Shown: one piece after another, positions 43,452 through 52,226 of the stretch | Numbering within the stretch: position 1 is the first letter of the stretch | Layout: each line of letters opens with the position of its first letter | DNA from: Rickettsia endosymbiont of Ceutorhynchus obstrictus | GTDB taxonomy: Bacteria > Pseudomonadota > Alphaproteobacteria > Rickettsiales > Rickettsiaceae | Length of the DNA: 64,000 bases | Reading direction: 5' to 3' | Assembly: GCF_964026565.1 (NCBI RefSeq) | Contig: NZ_OZ032162.1 | Coordinates: forward strand, 682,001-746,000 | Made by a program: the position numbers and the translations under genes | The notes under the pieces: model-generated | Database searches by the model: none | Seen by the model: the letters and a program-made list of their open reading frames with translations, nothing else | What the model was told of the DNA's origin: nothing

Positions 43452-45362
43452 ATGATTAATATTACCTTTCCCGATGGGAATTCTAAGCAATTTGCAAAAA
43501 ATATTAGTGCTTTTGAAATAGCAAACAAAATTTCTACTTCTTTAGCAAAACAAGCAATAATTGTAGAAATAGACAATGAGCTAAAAGATTTAAGCACTAT
43601 AATCAATACTGACTGTAAATTAAGAATTTTAACCGCTAAGGATACTGAATGCCTTGAGATAATAAGGCATGATGCAGCACATTTAACAGCCGAAGCGGTG
43701 AAAGAATTATTTCCGGAAACCGAAGTAACTATCGGTCCTGCCATAGAGAACGGTTTTTATTACGATTTTGCTAGAGATAAGCCGTTTATCACGGAAGATT
43801 TGGTAAAAATAGAAGCTAAAATGCAGGAAATTGTCAAAAGAAACGAACAGATTACTAGAGAGTTATGGGATCGTGATAAGGCTGTAGAGTTTTTTAAGTC
43901 AATAGGCGAGCATTATAAAGCAGAAATTATTGCCTCAATACCGGTGGGTGAGCCTATAACCCTCTACAGGCAAGGTAATTTTATTGATTTATGTCGTGGT
44001 CCGCATGCTCCTTCAACGGGCTTTGTCAAGCATTTTAAGTTAATGAAGGTAGCAGGAGCTTATTGGCGAGGTGATAGCCGTAACCCTATGTTGCAGCGTA
44101 TTTACGGCACGGCATGGGCAACGAAAGAACAGTTAGATAGCTATCTTTATATGCTGGAAGAAGCAGAAAAACGTGATCACCGAAAGCTAGGGCGAGAGTT
44201 AGATTTATTCCATTTCCAAGAGGAAGCTCAAGGGATGGTATTCTGGCATGATAAAGGCTACGGTATTTATAATATTATTGAGCAATATATCAGAAGAAAG
44301 ATTAAAAAAGTCGGCTACACAGAGGTTAAAACTCCGGTTTTAGTCGATAAAAGCCTATGGGAAGCGTCAGGACATTGGGAGAAGTTTAGAGAAGATATGT
44401 TCGCTCTAGAGACGGAAGATAAAATTTTAGCTTTAAAGCCGATGAATTGCCCTTGCCATGTGCAAATTTTTAAGCAAGGCATTAAAAGCTACCGCGATTT
44501 GCCTTTGCGTATGTCCGAGTTCGGCTTATGTCATAGAAATGAAGCATCGGGTGCATTGCACGGCCTTATGAGAGTTAGAAGCTTTGCTCAGGATGATGCT
44601 CATATTTTTTGTACCGAGGAACAAGTTACTAGTGAAACAGTAAGTTTTTGTAAGTTACTGACAGAGATATATAAAGATTTCGGTTTTACTAACTTTAAAA
44701 TTAAATTTTCGGATCGTCCTTTAATTCGAGCCGGCAGCGATGAAGTTTGGGACAAAGCGGAAAATGCTTTAAAAGAAGCGGTAGAGGAGGCGGGTTATTC
44801 TTATACTCTAAATCCTGGAGACGGAGCATTTTACGGTCCGAAGCTTGAATTTGTTTTAACTGATGCAATAGGACGCGAATGGCAATGCGGTACGCTTCAG
44901 GTTGATTTTGTCATGCCTGAGCGTTTAGACGCTAATTATATCGCGGCAAGCGGTGAGAAAAAAAGACCTGTTATGCTTCATCGAGCTATTATCGGTACTT
45001 TTGAGCGATTTATCGGGATTTTAATCGAGGAATATGCCGGTCGTTTTCCGCTCTGGCTTGCGCCTGTTCAGGTAGCAATTGCCACCATTACTAGTGATTT
45101 AAACGATTATGCTCTTGAAGTGCAAAAAACTTTAATTAACCGTAATATAAGAGCTGATATTAATATTTCGCCTGATAAGATTAACTATAAGATTCGAGAA
45201 TTTTCTAATCAAAAAGTGCCGTTAATCGCCGTAATAGGTAAACAAGAAATGGAAAATAACACCGTAACAATCAGAAAGCTTGGCGTAGAAGCGCAGGAAG
45301 TTTTGACTATAGAGCAATTAGTACAGTTAGTAAAAGAAGAGAATGCTAAATATTTGGGTTAG
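43452..45362 (+). CDS. thrS: Threonyl-tRNA synthetase
   Basis: The 636-residue class II synthetase has an N-terminal TGS domain (about 1-61), an editing domain with HDAAHLTAEAV and an additional SAD Cys/His region, and a catalytic core. The core shows MNCPCHVQIFK, RNEASGALHGLMRVRSFAQDDAHIF (motif 2) and LHRAIIGTFERFIGILIEEYAG (motif 3). The anticodon-binding domain is C-terminal (NQKVPLIAVIGKQEMEN). Length is normal. It marks the return to core genome. Confidence 0.96.
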   Translation: MINITFPDGNSKQFAKNISAFEIANKISTSLAKQAIIVEIDNELKDLSTIINTDCKLRILTAKDTECLEIIRHDAAHLTAEAVKELFPETEVTIGPAIENGFYYDFARDKPFITEDLVKIEAKMQEIVKRNEQITRELWDRDKAVEFFKSIGEHYKAEIIASIPVGEPITLYRQGNFIDLCRGPHAPSTGFVKHFKLMKVAGAYWRGDSRNPMLQRIYGTAWATKEQLDSYLYMLEEAEKRDHRKLGRELDLFHFQEEAQGMVFWHDKGYGIYNIIEQYIRRKIKKVGYTEVKTPVLVDKSLWEASGHWEKFREDMFALETEDKILALKPMNCPCHVQIFKQGIKSYRDLPLRMSEFGLCHRNEASGALHGLMRVRSFAQDDAHIFCTEEQVTSETVSFCKLLTEIYKDFGFTNFKIKFSDRPLIRAGSDEVWDKAENALKEAVEEAGYSYTLNPGDGAFYGPKLEFVLTDAIGREWQCGTLQVDFVMPERLDANYIAASGEKKRPVMLHRAIIGTFERFIGILIEEYAGRFPLWLAPVQVAIATITSDLNDYALEVQKTLINRNIRADINISPDKINYKIREFSNQKVPLIAVIGKQEMENNTVTIRKLGVEAQEVLTIEQLVQLVKEENAKYLG

Positions 45363-45394
45363 ATATATTGGCATGAAGCGGTAGAAGCGTCACA

Positions 45395-45622
45395 ATGTTA
45401 TTCCCGCTTTTGCAGGCATTGTTGCGTGGATCGAATTTTCGATGTCATCATTCTAGCTAAAGGCGGGAATCCAGTCTTAGCTTATGTCATGCTGAACTTG
45501 TTTCAGCATCTAATTCAACAGATCCTGAAATAAATTCAGGATGACTTAAAAGATTTTTTCTAGATTCCCCTTTTCATGGGAATGACATATAACACTTTTT
45601 TAGAGCCATGCAGCAACACCTC
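45395..45622. repeat. Palindromic repeat upstream of uvrC
   Basis: The arms GTTATTCCCGCTTTTGCAGGC and CCCCTTTTCATGGGAATGACA, the two-hairpin core and GAGCCATGCAGCAACACC end are visible. The frame stays open from the repeat into uvrC and gives a false N-terminal extension. Confidence 0.8.
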
Positions 45623-45745
45623 CAGTTGCTCGCAATGACGGACTTTATAGACTCTAATAAGCGAAGCTATACTTTTTTGAGACAATTTTTGATCCACGCG
45701 GGTAATGCCGTGTGGGTAAACATCAATGGAAAGAAAAGCAATAAC

Positions 45746-47578
45746 ATGGCTTCAGAATTAAAGCAACTTATAGGAAGTAGGTTAATAAAATCTCGTCTTG
45801 AAGATGCTCCGGCGAGTGCGGGGGTTTACCGCATGTTTGATATTAGCAAACAAATTATTTATGTCGGTAAAGCTAAAAACCTAAAAAAACGTCTTACTAA
45901 TTATATTAAAACTGACTTAGATACCAAAACCATTCGGATGGTAGCGGCTACTCATTTTTTGGAATATAGTGTTACAAATTCCGAGGTGGAGGCTCTGCTT
46001 TTAGAAGCACAGTTAATTAAAAAATTCCAACCGAAATTTAATATATTACTAAAAGACGATAAATCATTTCCTTTTATCAAATTACGTTTAGATCACGATT
46101 ATCCTCAATTACTGAAATTTAGAGGGAGAAATTTAACAAACGGTAAATTTTTCGGTCCTTTTGCTTCTCCTGCTCATGTAATTACTACCTTAAAAGAATT
46201 ACAAAAAATTTTTAAGTTACGTTCCTGCACCGATAATTATTTTAATACTCGTAAACGCCCATGCTTACAATATGAAATTAAGCGTTGTTATGCTCCTTGC
46301 GTTGGGAAAATTAATAAAGAACATTATGCCGAGCTAGTAACGCAAGTGAAAGATTTTTTGCAAGGTCGCACTAAAGAGCTGCAAGAAAATTTATCTAGCA
46401 AAATGGAAGAATTAAGCCGGCAAATGCGTTTTGAAGAAGCAGCGGAAATTAGGGATCGTATTAAAGCTTTAAGTTACGTGCAGCTGAAAGCCGGTATATT
46501 TAACGCCGTTAAAGATGCCGATGTGATTGCTATTATAGAAAAAAACGGTCATTATTGCGTAGAGGTGTTCCTCTACCGTATCGGTCAAGCGTGCGGTAAT
46601 ATTCCTTATTTTCCGATTCATACGGAGAATAGTAGCAAAGAAGAAGTTTTAGAATATTTTTTAACTCAATTCTATCAAAAACAACAGGCCCCACCGGAAA
46701 TTATTCTCAATTGTTCTATAAATAATAAAGAGAATATAATAGAAGCTATAAAAAAATTTAATGATATAAGCAAGCTTAATATTACTGTACCCGTTAGCGG
46801 CGGTAAAGCCAAATTAGTAGAAAATGCTGAAGCAAATGCGGCTTTATCTTTAGATCAGTATTTAAAAAGATTTGCTAAAAATCAAACAGTTATGGCAGAA
46901 ATCAAAGATTTATTTGATCTGCCGGAATTACCTGAACGTATTGAGGTATATGATAATAGCCATATTATGGGCAAGTTTGCAGTAGGAGCGATGATTATCG
47001 TCGGTAAATCCGGTTTCGATAAGAAAGAATATAGAATTTTTAATGTTGATAATACTATAGGCGATGATTTTGAGATGTTAAGGCAGGTGTTAACAAGAAG
47101 GCTTACAAGGCTAAAGCAAGAGCTGCATAAAACCCCAAGCTTAATGATTATCGACGGCGGGAAAGGACATTTAAGTGTAGTGAAAGAGGTAATGAATAAA
47201 TTAGATATAAACTTGCCGTTTGTTTGTATGTCAAAAGGTCCAGATAGAAATGCCGGTCTTGAGCAGTTTCATATGGTAAATAGAGAGGTTTTTACTATAG
47301 ATAAGAATCAGCCGCTGATGAAATATTTACAAATTCTGCGAGATGAGGCGCATAATTTCGCTATAAAAAATCATAGGCTCAGTAGGTCAAGAGCTATAAA
47401 AATCTCTAGTCTTGATCAAATAGAAAATATCGGAGAAACGCGCAAAAAAGCATTACTACATTATTTCGGTTCATACAAAGCAATATGTGAGGCTAGTATT
47501 GCCGAACTATCAAAAGTAAAAGGCATCAGCACCCCCTTAGCACAAATAATTTTTCAAGCGTTGAGGGAGGAGAGGTAG
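45746..47578 (+). CDS. uvrC: Excinuclease ABC subunit C
   Basis: I start at ATG 45746 (ASELKQLIGSRLIKSRLEDAP); the frame is open to 45608 but that part includes repeat translation. The GIY-YIG-type nuclease domain (AGVYRMFDISKQIIYVGKAKNLKKRL), the UVR motif (ELSRQMRFEEAAEIRDRIKAL), the RNase H-like domain (ERIEVYDNSHIMGKFAVGAMI) and the C-terminal helix-hairpin-helix (IENIGETRKKALLHYFGSY) are all present in order. It makes both incisions in UvrABC repair. It converges with a small Sel1-like ORF and overlaps it by about 25 bp. Confidence 0.92.
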   Translation: MASELKQLIGSRLIKSRLEDAPASAGVYRMFDISKQIIYVGKAKNLKKRLTNYIKTDLDTKTIRMVAATHFLEYSVTNSEVEALLLEAQLIKKFQPKFNILLKDDKSFPFIKLRLDHDYPQLLKFRGRNLTNGKFFGPFASPAHVITTLKELQKIFKLRSCTDNYFNTRKRPCLQYEIKRCYAPCVGKINKEHYAELVTQVKDFLQGRTKELQENLSSKMEELSRQMRFEEAAEIRDRIKALSYVQLKAGIFNAVKDADVIAIIEKNGHYCVEVFLYRIGQACGNIPYFPIHTENSSKEEVLEYFLTQFYQKQQAPPEIILNCSINNKENIIEAIKKFNDISKLNITVPVSGGKAKLVENAEANAALSLDQYLKRFAKNQTVMAEIKDLFDLPELPERIEVYDNSHIMGKFAVGAMIIVGKSGFDKKEYRIFNVDNTIGDDFEMLRQVLTRRLTRLKQELHKTPSLMIIDGGKGHLSVVKEVMNKLDINLPFVCMSKGPDRNAGLEQFHMVNREVFTIDKNQPLMKYLQILRDEAHNFAIKNHRLSRSRAIKISSLDQIENIGETRKKALLHYFGSYKAICEASIAELSKVKGISTPLAQIIFQALREER

Positions 47579-47943
47579 CGGTTCGGGGTTTTGATGTCAT
47601 TTCTAGCGGCAGTTGGCAATGCCCGCGTGGATATCCTAAACGTCATTTTATCATACGGAGGACCTTCCATGCGATTTATGAAAATGTTATTTAATAAGGT
47701 CCCTAGCTTTTTATTATTTATATTTAGAAGATCTTTCGTACAAAATTCTGCTGCTTTTTCACAAGCCTTGTTATACCCCAAAATCATAGCAGATTGTAAA
47801 TATTGCAGGGCCTTTATATAGTCATCATCACTTTTAGGTTTGTTATATAACTCTAAACCTTTGTTATATAATTCTTCCTTATTCAACGGAGCATAAAAAT
47901 CTTGCACGGATTTTTTAAACTCACGCCAATAGCTTTTACCCAT
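47554..47943 (-). CDS. Small Sel1/TPR-like protein with repeat-derived C-terminus
   Basis: Residues 1-90 contain a Sel1-like unit (DYIKALQYLQSAMILGYNKA). From about residue 100 (FRISTRALPTAARNDIKT) the protein is translated from repeat sequence that lies between it and uvrC (TGTCATTTCTAGCGGCAG). The original 3' end was probably lost to a repeat insertion. The start has AGGTTAG upstream. Function unknown. Confidence 0.5.
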   Translation of the reverse strand: MGKSYWREFKKSVQDFYAPLNKEELYNKGLELYNKPKSDDDYIKALQYLQSAMILGYNKACEKAAEFCTKDLLNINNKKLGTLLNNIFINRMEGPPYDKMTFRISTRALPTAARNDIKTPNRYLSSLNA

Positions 47944-47990
47944 AACTAACCTCTAATTTTAACTTAAGAATTAAATCTAATATTATTTAC

Positions 47991-48887
47991 TTAAAAAGAA
48001 AGCTCGCCCGCTGTAAAAGAAGATATTTTTTTTGTAGGGAGTTGTATAATTATTTTGCCGACTTCGTCGATGCCTTTAAATATACCGGTAATAGTGTTAT
48101 TTCCGTCGTTAATCGTAACTGATTCATTTAGTTTATAAGCCTTTTCAAGCCATATTTTTCTAATCTCAATAAATCCTTTTTGTTCCCAAATTTGATAATA
48201 TTTTTCAAAATTTACTATAAAAATATCAAGTAAAGCTTCCGGCCGGTGAATCTCCATATTTTCGGCAGATAAACTAGTGGTTAATTGATCTATGTTTAAT
48301 GGATTACGGACTATATTAATTCCGACTCCGACAATAAGATAGTTATTATTTGCCACGGTAAGAGATTCAAGAAGTATACCGGAAATTTTTTTATCGTTGA
48401 TCAGGATATCATTAGGCCATTTAAGTTTAATATTTTTAATGTTATTTTCTTCTCCAATGTCATTCTTGCGCTCTTTTATGTCATTCCCGCAAAGGCGGGA
48501 ATCCGGTTCGTCATGCTGAACTTGTTTCAGCATCTTATTGTTAATAGATCCTGAAATAAATTCAGGATGACCGGAAGCCTTTCCTGGATTCCCGTTTTCA
48601 CGGGAATGACACTGAAAAATAAGAGACTCTATAGTCTCATAGACGGCAAGCCCGGTTACAAACGATAATTGCGGAAAAAGAGTTAGTTCTTTATTTGGCT
48701 TTAATAATAAACTGGTATGTAAATTGCCGAGCAGGGATTGCCATTTTTTACCTTTCCGAGTGCGTCCTTGCGTTTGAGTTTTTGCAAGTATAGCATAATT
48801 TAAAGAAGGATTAGTTTTTGCGATTCTAATAGCCTCTAGGTTGGTACTGTCTATTTCATCGAAGATTAGTAATTTATAGTTATTCAT
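47991..48887 (-). CDS. birA: Biotin-protein ligase with in-frame palindromic-repeat insert
   Basis: The 298-residue protein has the biotin ligase core: DEIDSTNLEA at 10-19, QTQGRTRKGKKWQS (biotinyl-AMP loop), KLKWPNDILINDKKISGILLE and VGVGINI. Between IESLIF (about 91) and KNIKLKWPND (about 151) lies an insert of about 55 residues (CHSRENGNPG, then LKQVQHDEPDSRLCGND) that is a translated palindromic repeat. There is no N-terminal DNA-binding domain, so it is the enzyme-only type. The insert sits between the loop and the WPND motif; activity is probably kept because the frame is maintained. Confidence 0.88.
   Translation of the reverse strand: MNNYKLLIFDEIDSTNLEAIRIAKTNPSLNYAILAKTQTQGRTRKGKKWQSLLGNLHTSLLLKPNKELTLFPQLSFVTGLAVYETIESLIFQCHSRENGNPGKASGHPEFISGSINNKMLKQVQHDEPDSRLCGNDIKERKNDIGEENNIKNIKLKWPNDILINDKKISGILLESLTVANNNYLIVGVGINIVRNPLNIDQLTTSLSAENMEIHRPEALLDIFIVNFEKYYQIWEQKGFIEIRKIWLEKAYKLNESVTINDGNNTITGIFKGIDEVGKIIIQLPTKKISSFTAGELSF
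48456..48618. repeat. Palindromic repeat inside birA
   Basis: The arms GTCATTCCCGCAAAGGCGGG and CCCGTTTTCACGGGAATGACA enclose TCATGCTGAACTTGTTTCAGCA and TCCTGAAATAAATTCAGGA hairpins. The length keeps the birA frame open on the minus strand. Confidence 0.85.
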
Positions 48888-48911
48888 ATGTTAAGTATAT
48901 GTTGTAATACC

Positions 48912-49143
48912 GTGGCGGCATATTGCGTGGATCGGAATTAACACAAAAACCCCGTCATTGCGAACGAGCGTTGTTGCGTGGCTTGATAAAAGTGCCGTGT
49001 GTCATTCCCGCGAAGGCGGGAACCCAGACTTTTTCTTGTCATGCTGAATAAGTTTTTCGCATCTTTTTTAGTAGATCCTGAAATAAATTCAAGATGACTT
49101 TTATACTTTTTTCTGGATTCCCGCTTTCGCGGGAATGACATCA
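48912..49143. repeat. Palindromic repeat between birA and nuoN
   Basis: It starts near GGCATATTGCGTGGATCGG, contains GTTGTTGCGTGGCTTGA, arms GTCATTCCCGCGAAGGCGG and CCGCTTTCGCGGGAATGACA and the two-hairpin core. Confidence 0.8.
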
Positions 49144-49190
49144 AATAGGCTTTTTCTTTAAACTATAAGCCTATAATAGCAAGCTTTATT

Positions 49191-50600
49191 TCAAAATTTA
49201 ATAAAAAAAGAGGCAAAAAGTAAAAAACCTATAACAATGGAATTAATTAATAATAATCCATATTGCGTCGGTATTTTTTTCTCGATTAGCTCAATATTTT
49301 CGACAAAATACATGGTTTTAATAATTTTGAGATAATAATAAGCGGCGATAATACTAGTAAAAATACCAACAAAAGCTAATAAATATTCCCCTTTATTAAT
49401 TGCTTGATAAAAAAGATAATATTTTCCTAAAAAGCCGGCTAACGGCGGGATGCCTATCATGGAAAACATAATAATTGTTATGGCACCTGCTATTGCTTTG
49501 TGGTTTGCCGATATTCCTTGTATACTGTCAAAAGTTGCTTTATCTGCTTCACTCCCGAGCAGTGCTATTAAACATGCAAAAAACCCTATTGTGCCGGTGG
49601 CATATATCAGCATATAAAGCATAGCGGCAAAATTTCCTTCTGAGTTATGCAAGGCTACCCCGACCAACACATAGCCGATATTTAAAATAGTACTATAGGC
49701 CATTAATCTTTTTAAAGATGTTTGCCTAATCGCTCCCAAAGCTCCGAAAATCATTGATAATACGGCAATTATTTTTATTAAATTAATGCTAATAGGGTGA
49801 TAATCACCGACCACTAAGTTCATTATATTTAACAAGATTGCAACCATGCCGATTTTTGAAGCGGTAGCAAAATAAGTAACCGAGCTTACGGGTGAGCCTT
49901 CATATACCTCCGGTACCCATGAATGCATAGGAACGCTAGAGAGTTTAAAGAATAAGCTGCTTAAAAAAAGTACAATTCCGACTACTAAACCGATATTTGC
50001 ATTAGAAGTATTTAATTTATATAAAATATCGCTAAACTCTAAACTTCCGCCGAAGCCGTATATAAAAGAAATACCGAATAACGATAAACAGCTAACTAAG
50101 CTTCCTAAAATAAAATATTTAAGCGCCCCTTCCGATGATTTAATATCGTTTAATTTAAAGCCGGCGAGAACATAAGCTATTAAAGCCGGCAACTCCATAG
50201 CACAAAATAATAGCAAAAAATTCCGTGCCGAGATTGCAACAAAAATTCCTGCAGTTGATAATAACACTAAGGTAAAGAATTCATTTTTTAATTCTTCGGA
50301 GCTAGTAGCACAGTAATCGCGGTAAATTATCATAGTCATTATCGTAAATATTAAGACTATAGCTTTATAGCTACCCGTAACCGAGTTAGTAACGAAGGAA
50401 TCGTTAAATGCCGTAGCTTCTTGAGCAGAAATTTTTAGAGTCACAAAAACTAATATTATCGATAGTAAAATAGTGAGATTAACAATAATTTTATTTTTAC
50501 TGCTAAAAAATATTGCAAATATTTGCGTAAAAAGTGCTATTAGCGTAAGTGATAATTCAGGAATTATAATATTAAATTGTTCGAGCATGAGATTATTCAT
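49191..50600 (-). CDS. nuoN: NADH-quinone oxidoreductase subunit N
   Basis: The 469-residue inner-membrane protein has about 14 hydrophobic segments and the proton-antiporter-type core of NuoL/M/N. Key stretches are FCAMELPALIAYVLAGFK with the conserved Glu, SALKYFILGSL-like EGALKYFILGSL, SVPMHSWVPEVYEGSPVSSVTYFATASKIG, SLKRLMAYSTILNIGYV and GIPPLAGFLGKYYLF. It is part of the respiratory complex I proton channel. It stands apart from other nuo genes here, upstream of birA on the same strand. Confidence 0.94.
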   Translation of the reverse strand: MNNLMLEQFNIIIPELSLTLIALFTQIFAIFFSSKNKIIVNLTILLSIILVFVTLKISAQEATAFNDSFVTNSVTGSYKAIVLIFTIMTMIIYRDYCATSSEELKNEFFTLVLLSTAGIFVAISARNFLLLFCAMELPALIAYVLAGFKLNDIKSSEGALKYFILGSLVSCLSLFGISFIYGFGGSLEFSDILYKLNTSNANIGLVVGIVLFLSSLFFKLSSVPMHSWVPEVYEGSPVSSVTYFATASKIGMVAILLNIMNLVVGDYHPISINLIKIIAVLSMIFGALGAIRQTSLKRLMAYSTILNIGYVLVGVALHNSEGNFAAMLYMLIYATGTIGFFACLIALLGSEADKATFDSIQGISANHKAIAGAITIIMFSMIGIPPLAGFLGKYYLFYQAINKGEYLLAFVGIFTSIIAAYYYLKIIKTMYFVENIELIEKKIPTQYGLLLINSIVIGFLLFASFFIKF

Positions 50601-50617
50601 AAAAAAATAGATATTAG

Positions 50618-50864
50618 TAACGCCGGTTTAGGATAAGATTTTTAAAAAAATCTTATCCTAATACTGATAGAAATAAGGAAAAATGATAGCTTAAGGCGGC
50701 TTAGCGCTATCATTTTGCCCTATAATCCTGCTAATTATATTTAGAATTAAATATAATTAGCAGTAAATATTAATTTTATAATCAAGGGTGAAGCCGCCTT
50801 TACCCTTGATTATTCAGCTTTTGAACCGAATTTAGGATAAGAACTTATCCTAAATTCGCGTTAG
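50618..50864. repeat. 250-bp nested palindrome with five hairpins
   Basis: Five consecutive hairpins lie at 50628-50661, 50681-50715, 50728-50763, 50778-50813 and 50827-50858. The last is a perfect 15-bp inverted repeat CGAATTTAGGATAAG. The outer ends TAACGCCGGTTTAGGATAAG and the inverse of CTTATCCTAAATTCGCGTTA are similar, so the whole block is a palindrome. The loops of the second and fourth hairpins hold AAGGCGGCTT and AAGCCGCCTT, exact complements. It lies between divergent nuoN and the DUF1189 gene. Confidence 0.7.
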
Positions 50865-51014
50865 TAAATAAATAATGCTTAATCAATAAGCTTCATTATT
50901 TTATATATTATAACATATTACTCTATCATATTTTCGTTCTTTTTTCTTCCTCTTTATGCTATATTCGTATAATCTACAGTTAATAAAATTTATGTTTAAA
51001 TATTTTAGTTAAAA

Positions 51015-51893
51015 ATGCATTTAGTATCATTTATATTAGTATGGTTAAATACATTATTCCGTCAATGGTGGCTATCCGTTAGCTCGATAAATTTTTATAA
51101 AGATGTTTATAGGAATTACCAAGGATACGGTATTAGATATTTATTTGTCGTTTCTTTTATCCCTTCAATAATTTATTGTATTTTTGTATTAAATTATATA
51201 GTAACGTTGAAAGATTATTTTAACGGCAAGCATTTATCAAAAGCTACCGAAAGCATTGAATATATTATAAATCAGCTGCCGGATATTCAATATAACGGTA
51301 TAAAAATTTCCTTAGAAGAGGAAGGGCCTTTATATTTATATAGCAAAAATAAAAATAAAATAGTAGCTATTGATATTAATAACCAGCTACCGCTTAACGA
51401 AAAAAGTAAGATACCTATTATTTTAACCGCAAATAAGCTTATAATAAATTTAGTAGAAGCCACTACTAAGAAAAAGTTAACTACCGATATTGAATATTCT
51501 AAAATATTTGATCCAAGTCAAAAAGCTTTAACTCCTGAGATAATAAAAAAATATTGTGCAGATAGTTTAGCTAGCATTCCGACCGTCTTTATTTATATAG
51601 GGATGCCGATTATAATTCTTTTTTGGTTTGTTACTTTTTTATTTGAAAAAAGTTTTATAATTTTATTAGTTTACGTTTTAACTAATTTATTCGGTCCTAA
51701 ATCCCCAATGAAAACCTGTGTAAGATTAGTGATGTTTGCTAGTGGCGTGCCGGTATTACTTCAACCTATTATTACGTTACTCTCTCCTGCGCTTGGTGAG
51801 GCGATACTTTTCCTCCAAATGTTTACTGTTGGATTGTTGTTTGCGGCACTTTGGCAAATAAAAAATAAAGAAATGTTCGGTAAATATAGTTAG
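51015..51893 (+). CDS. DUF1189-type membrane protein
   Basis: The 292-residue protein has an N-terminal amphipathic start (FRQWWLSVSSINFYKDVYRN), a membrane segment at about 43-65, a long extracytoplasmic region and three or four hydrophobic segments at the C-terminus. The order matches DUF1189 proteins. Function unknown. The compact palindrome at 51927-51966 follows the stop. Confidence 0.7.
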   Translation: MHLVSFILVWLNTLFRQWWLSVSSINFYKDVYRNYQGYGIRYLFVVSFIPSIIYCIFVLNYIVTLKDYFNGKHLSKATESIEYIINQLPDIQYNGIKISLEEEGPLYLYSKNKNKIVAIDINNQLPLNEKSKIPIILTANKLIINLVEATTKKKLTTDIEYSKIFDPSQKALTPEIIKKYCADSLASIPTVFIYIGMPIIILFWFVTFLFEKSFIILLVYVLTNLFGPKSPMKTCVRLVMFASGVPVLLQPIITLLSPALGEAILFLQMFTVGLLFAALWQIKNKEMFGKYS

Positions 51894-51926
51894 AGAGAGG
51901 TTGGATAGAATTTTCCTACTCTTTAA

Positions 51927-51966
51927 ACGCCGATTTAGGATAAGAATTTATCCTAAATTCGTGTTT
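51927..51966. repeat. Compact copy of the GGATAAG palindrome
   Basis: AACGCCGATTTAGGATAA followed by TTATCCTAAATTCGTGTT reproduces the two outer arms of the 50.6-kb element with nothing between them, a solo form after the DUF1189 gene. It might also act as its terminator. Confidence 0.65.
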
Positions 51967-51987
51967 TAAGATATGCGTCTTTTTAGC

Positions 51988-52183
51988 GGTGTTGTTGCAT
52001 GGCTCTAAAAAAGTGCCGTATGTCATTCCCGCGCAGGCGGGAATCTAGAAAAATTATAGTCATCCTGAATTTATTTCAGGATCTATTAATGAGATGCTGA
52101 AACAAGTTCAGCATGACAAGACTAGATTCCGCCTTCGCGGGAATATGACATATAGCACTTTTTTAGAGCCATGCAACAACGCC
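51988..52183. mobile_element. Palindromic element with 9-bp target duplication
   Basis: CTTTTTAGC flanks the element at 51979-51987 and 52184-52192. It starts GGTGTTGTTGCATGGCT and ends AGCCATGCAACAACGCC, near-perfect 17-bp terminal inverted repeats. Inside are arms GTCATTCCCGCGCAGGCGG and CCGCCTTCGCGGGAATATGACA and the two-hairpin core. This copy best defines the element ends. Confidence 0.8.
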
Positions 52184-52226
52184 CTTTTTAGCTAGGAATG
52201 ATATTCTGAAAAACAATTAAATTCCC

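Noticed and set aside
45608..45745. N-terminal extension of uvrC
   Set aside because: Its first part is repeat end sequence (CATGCAGCAACACC); the UvrC homology begins after ATG 45746.
48938..49144. Minus-strand ORF over the repeat (FPRKRESRKKYKSHLEF and so on)
   Set aside because: It is repeat translation only, in a typical repeat frame.
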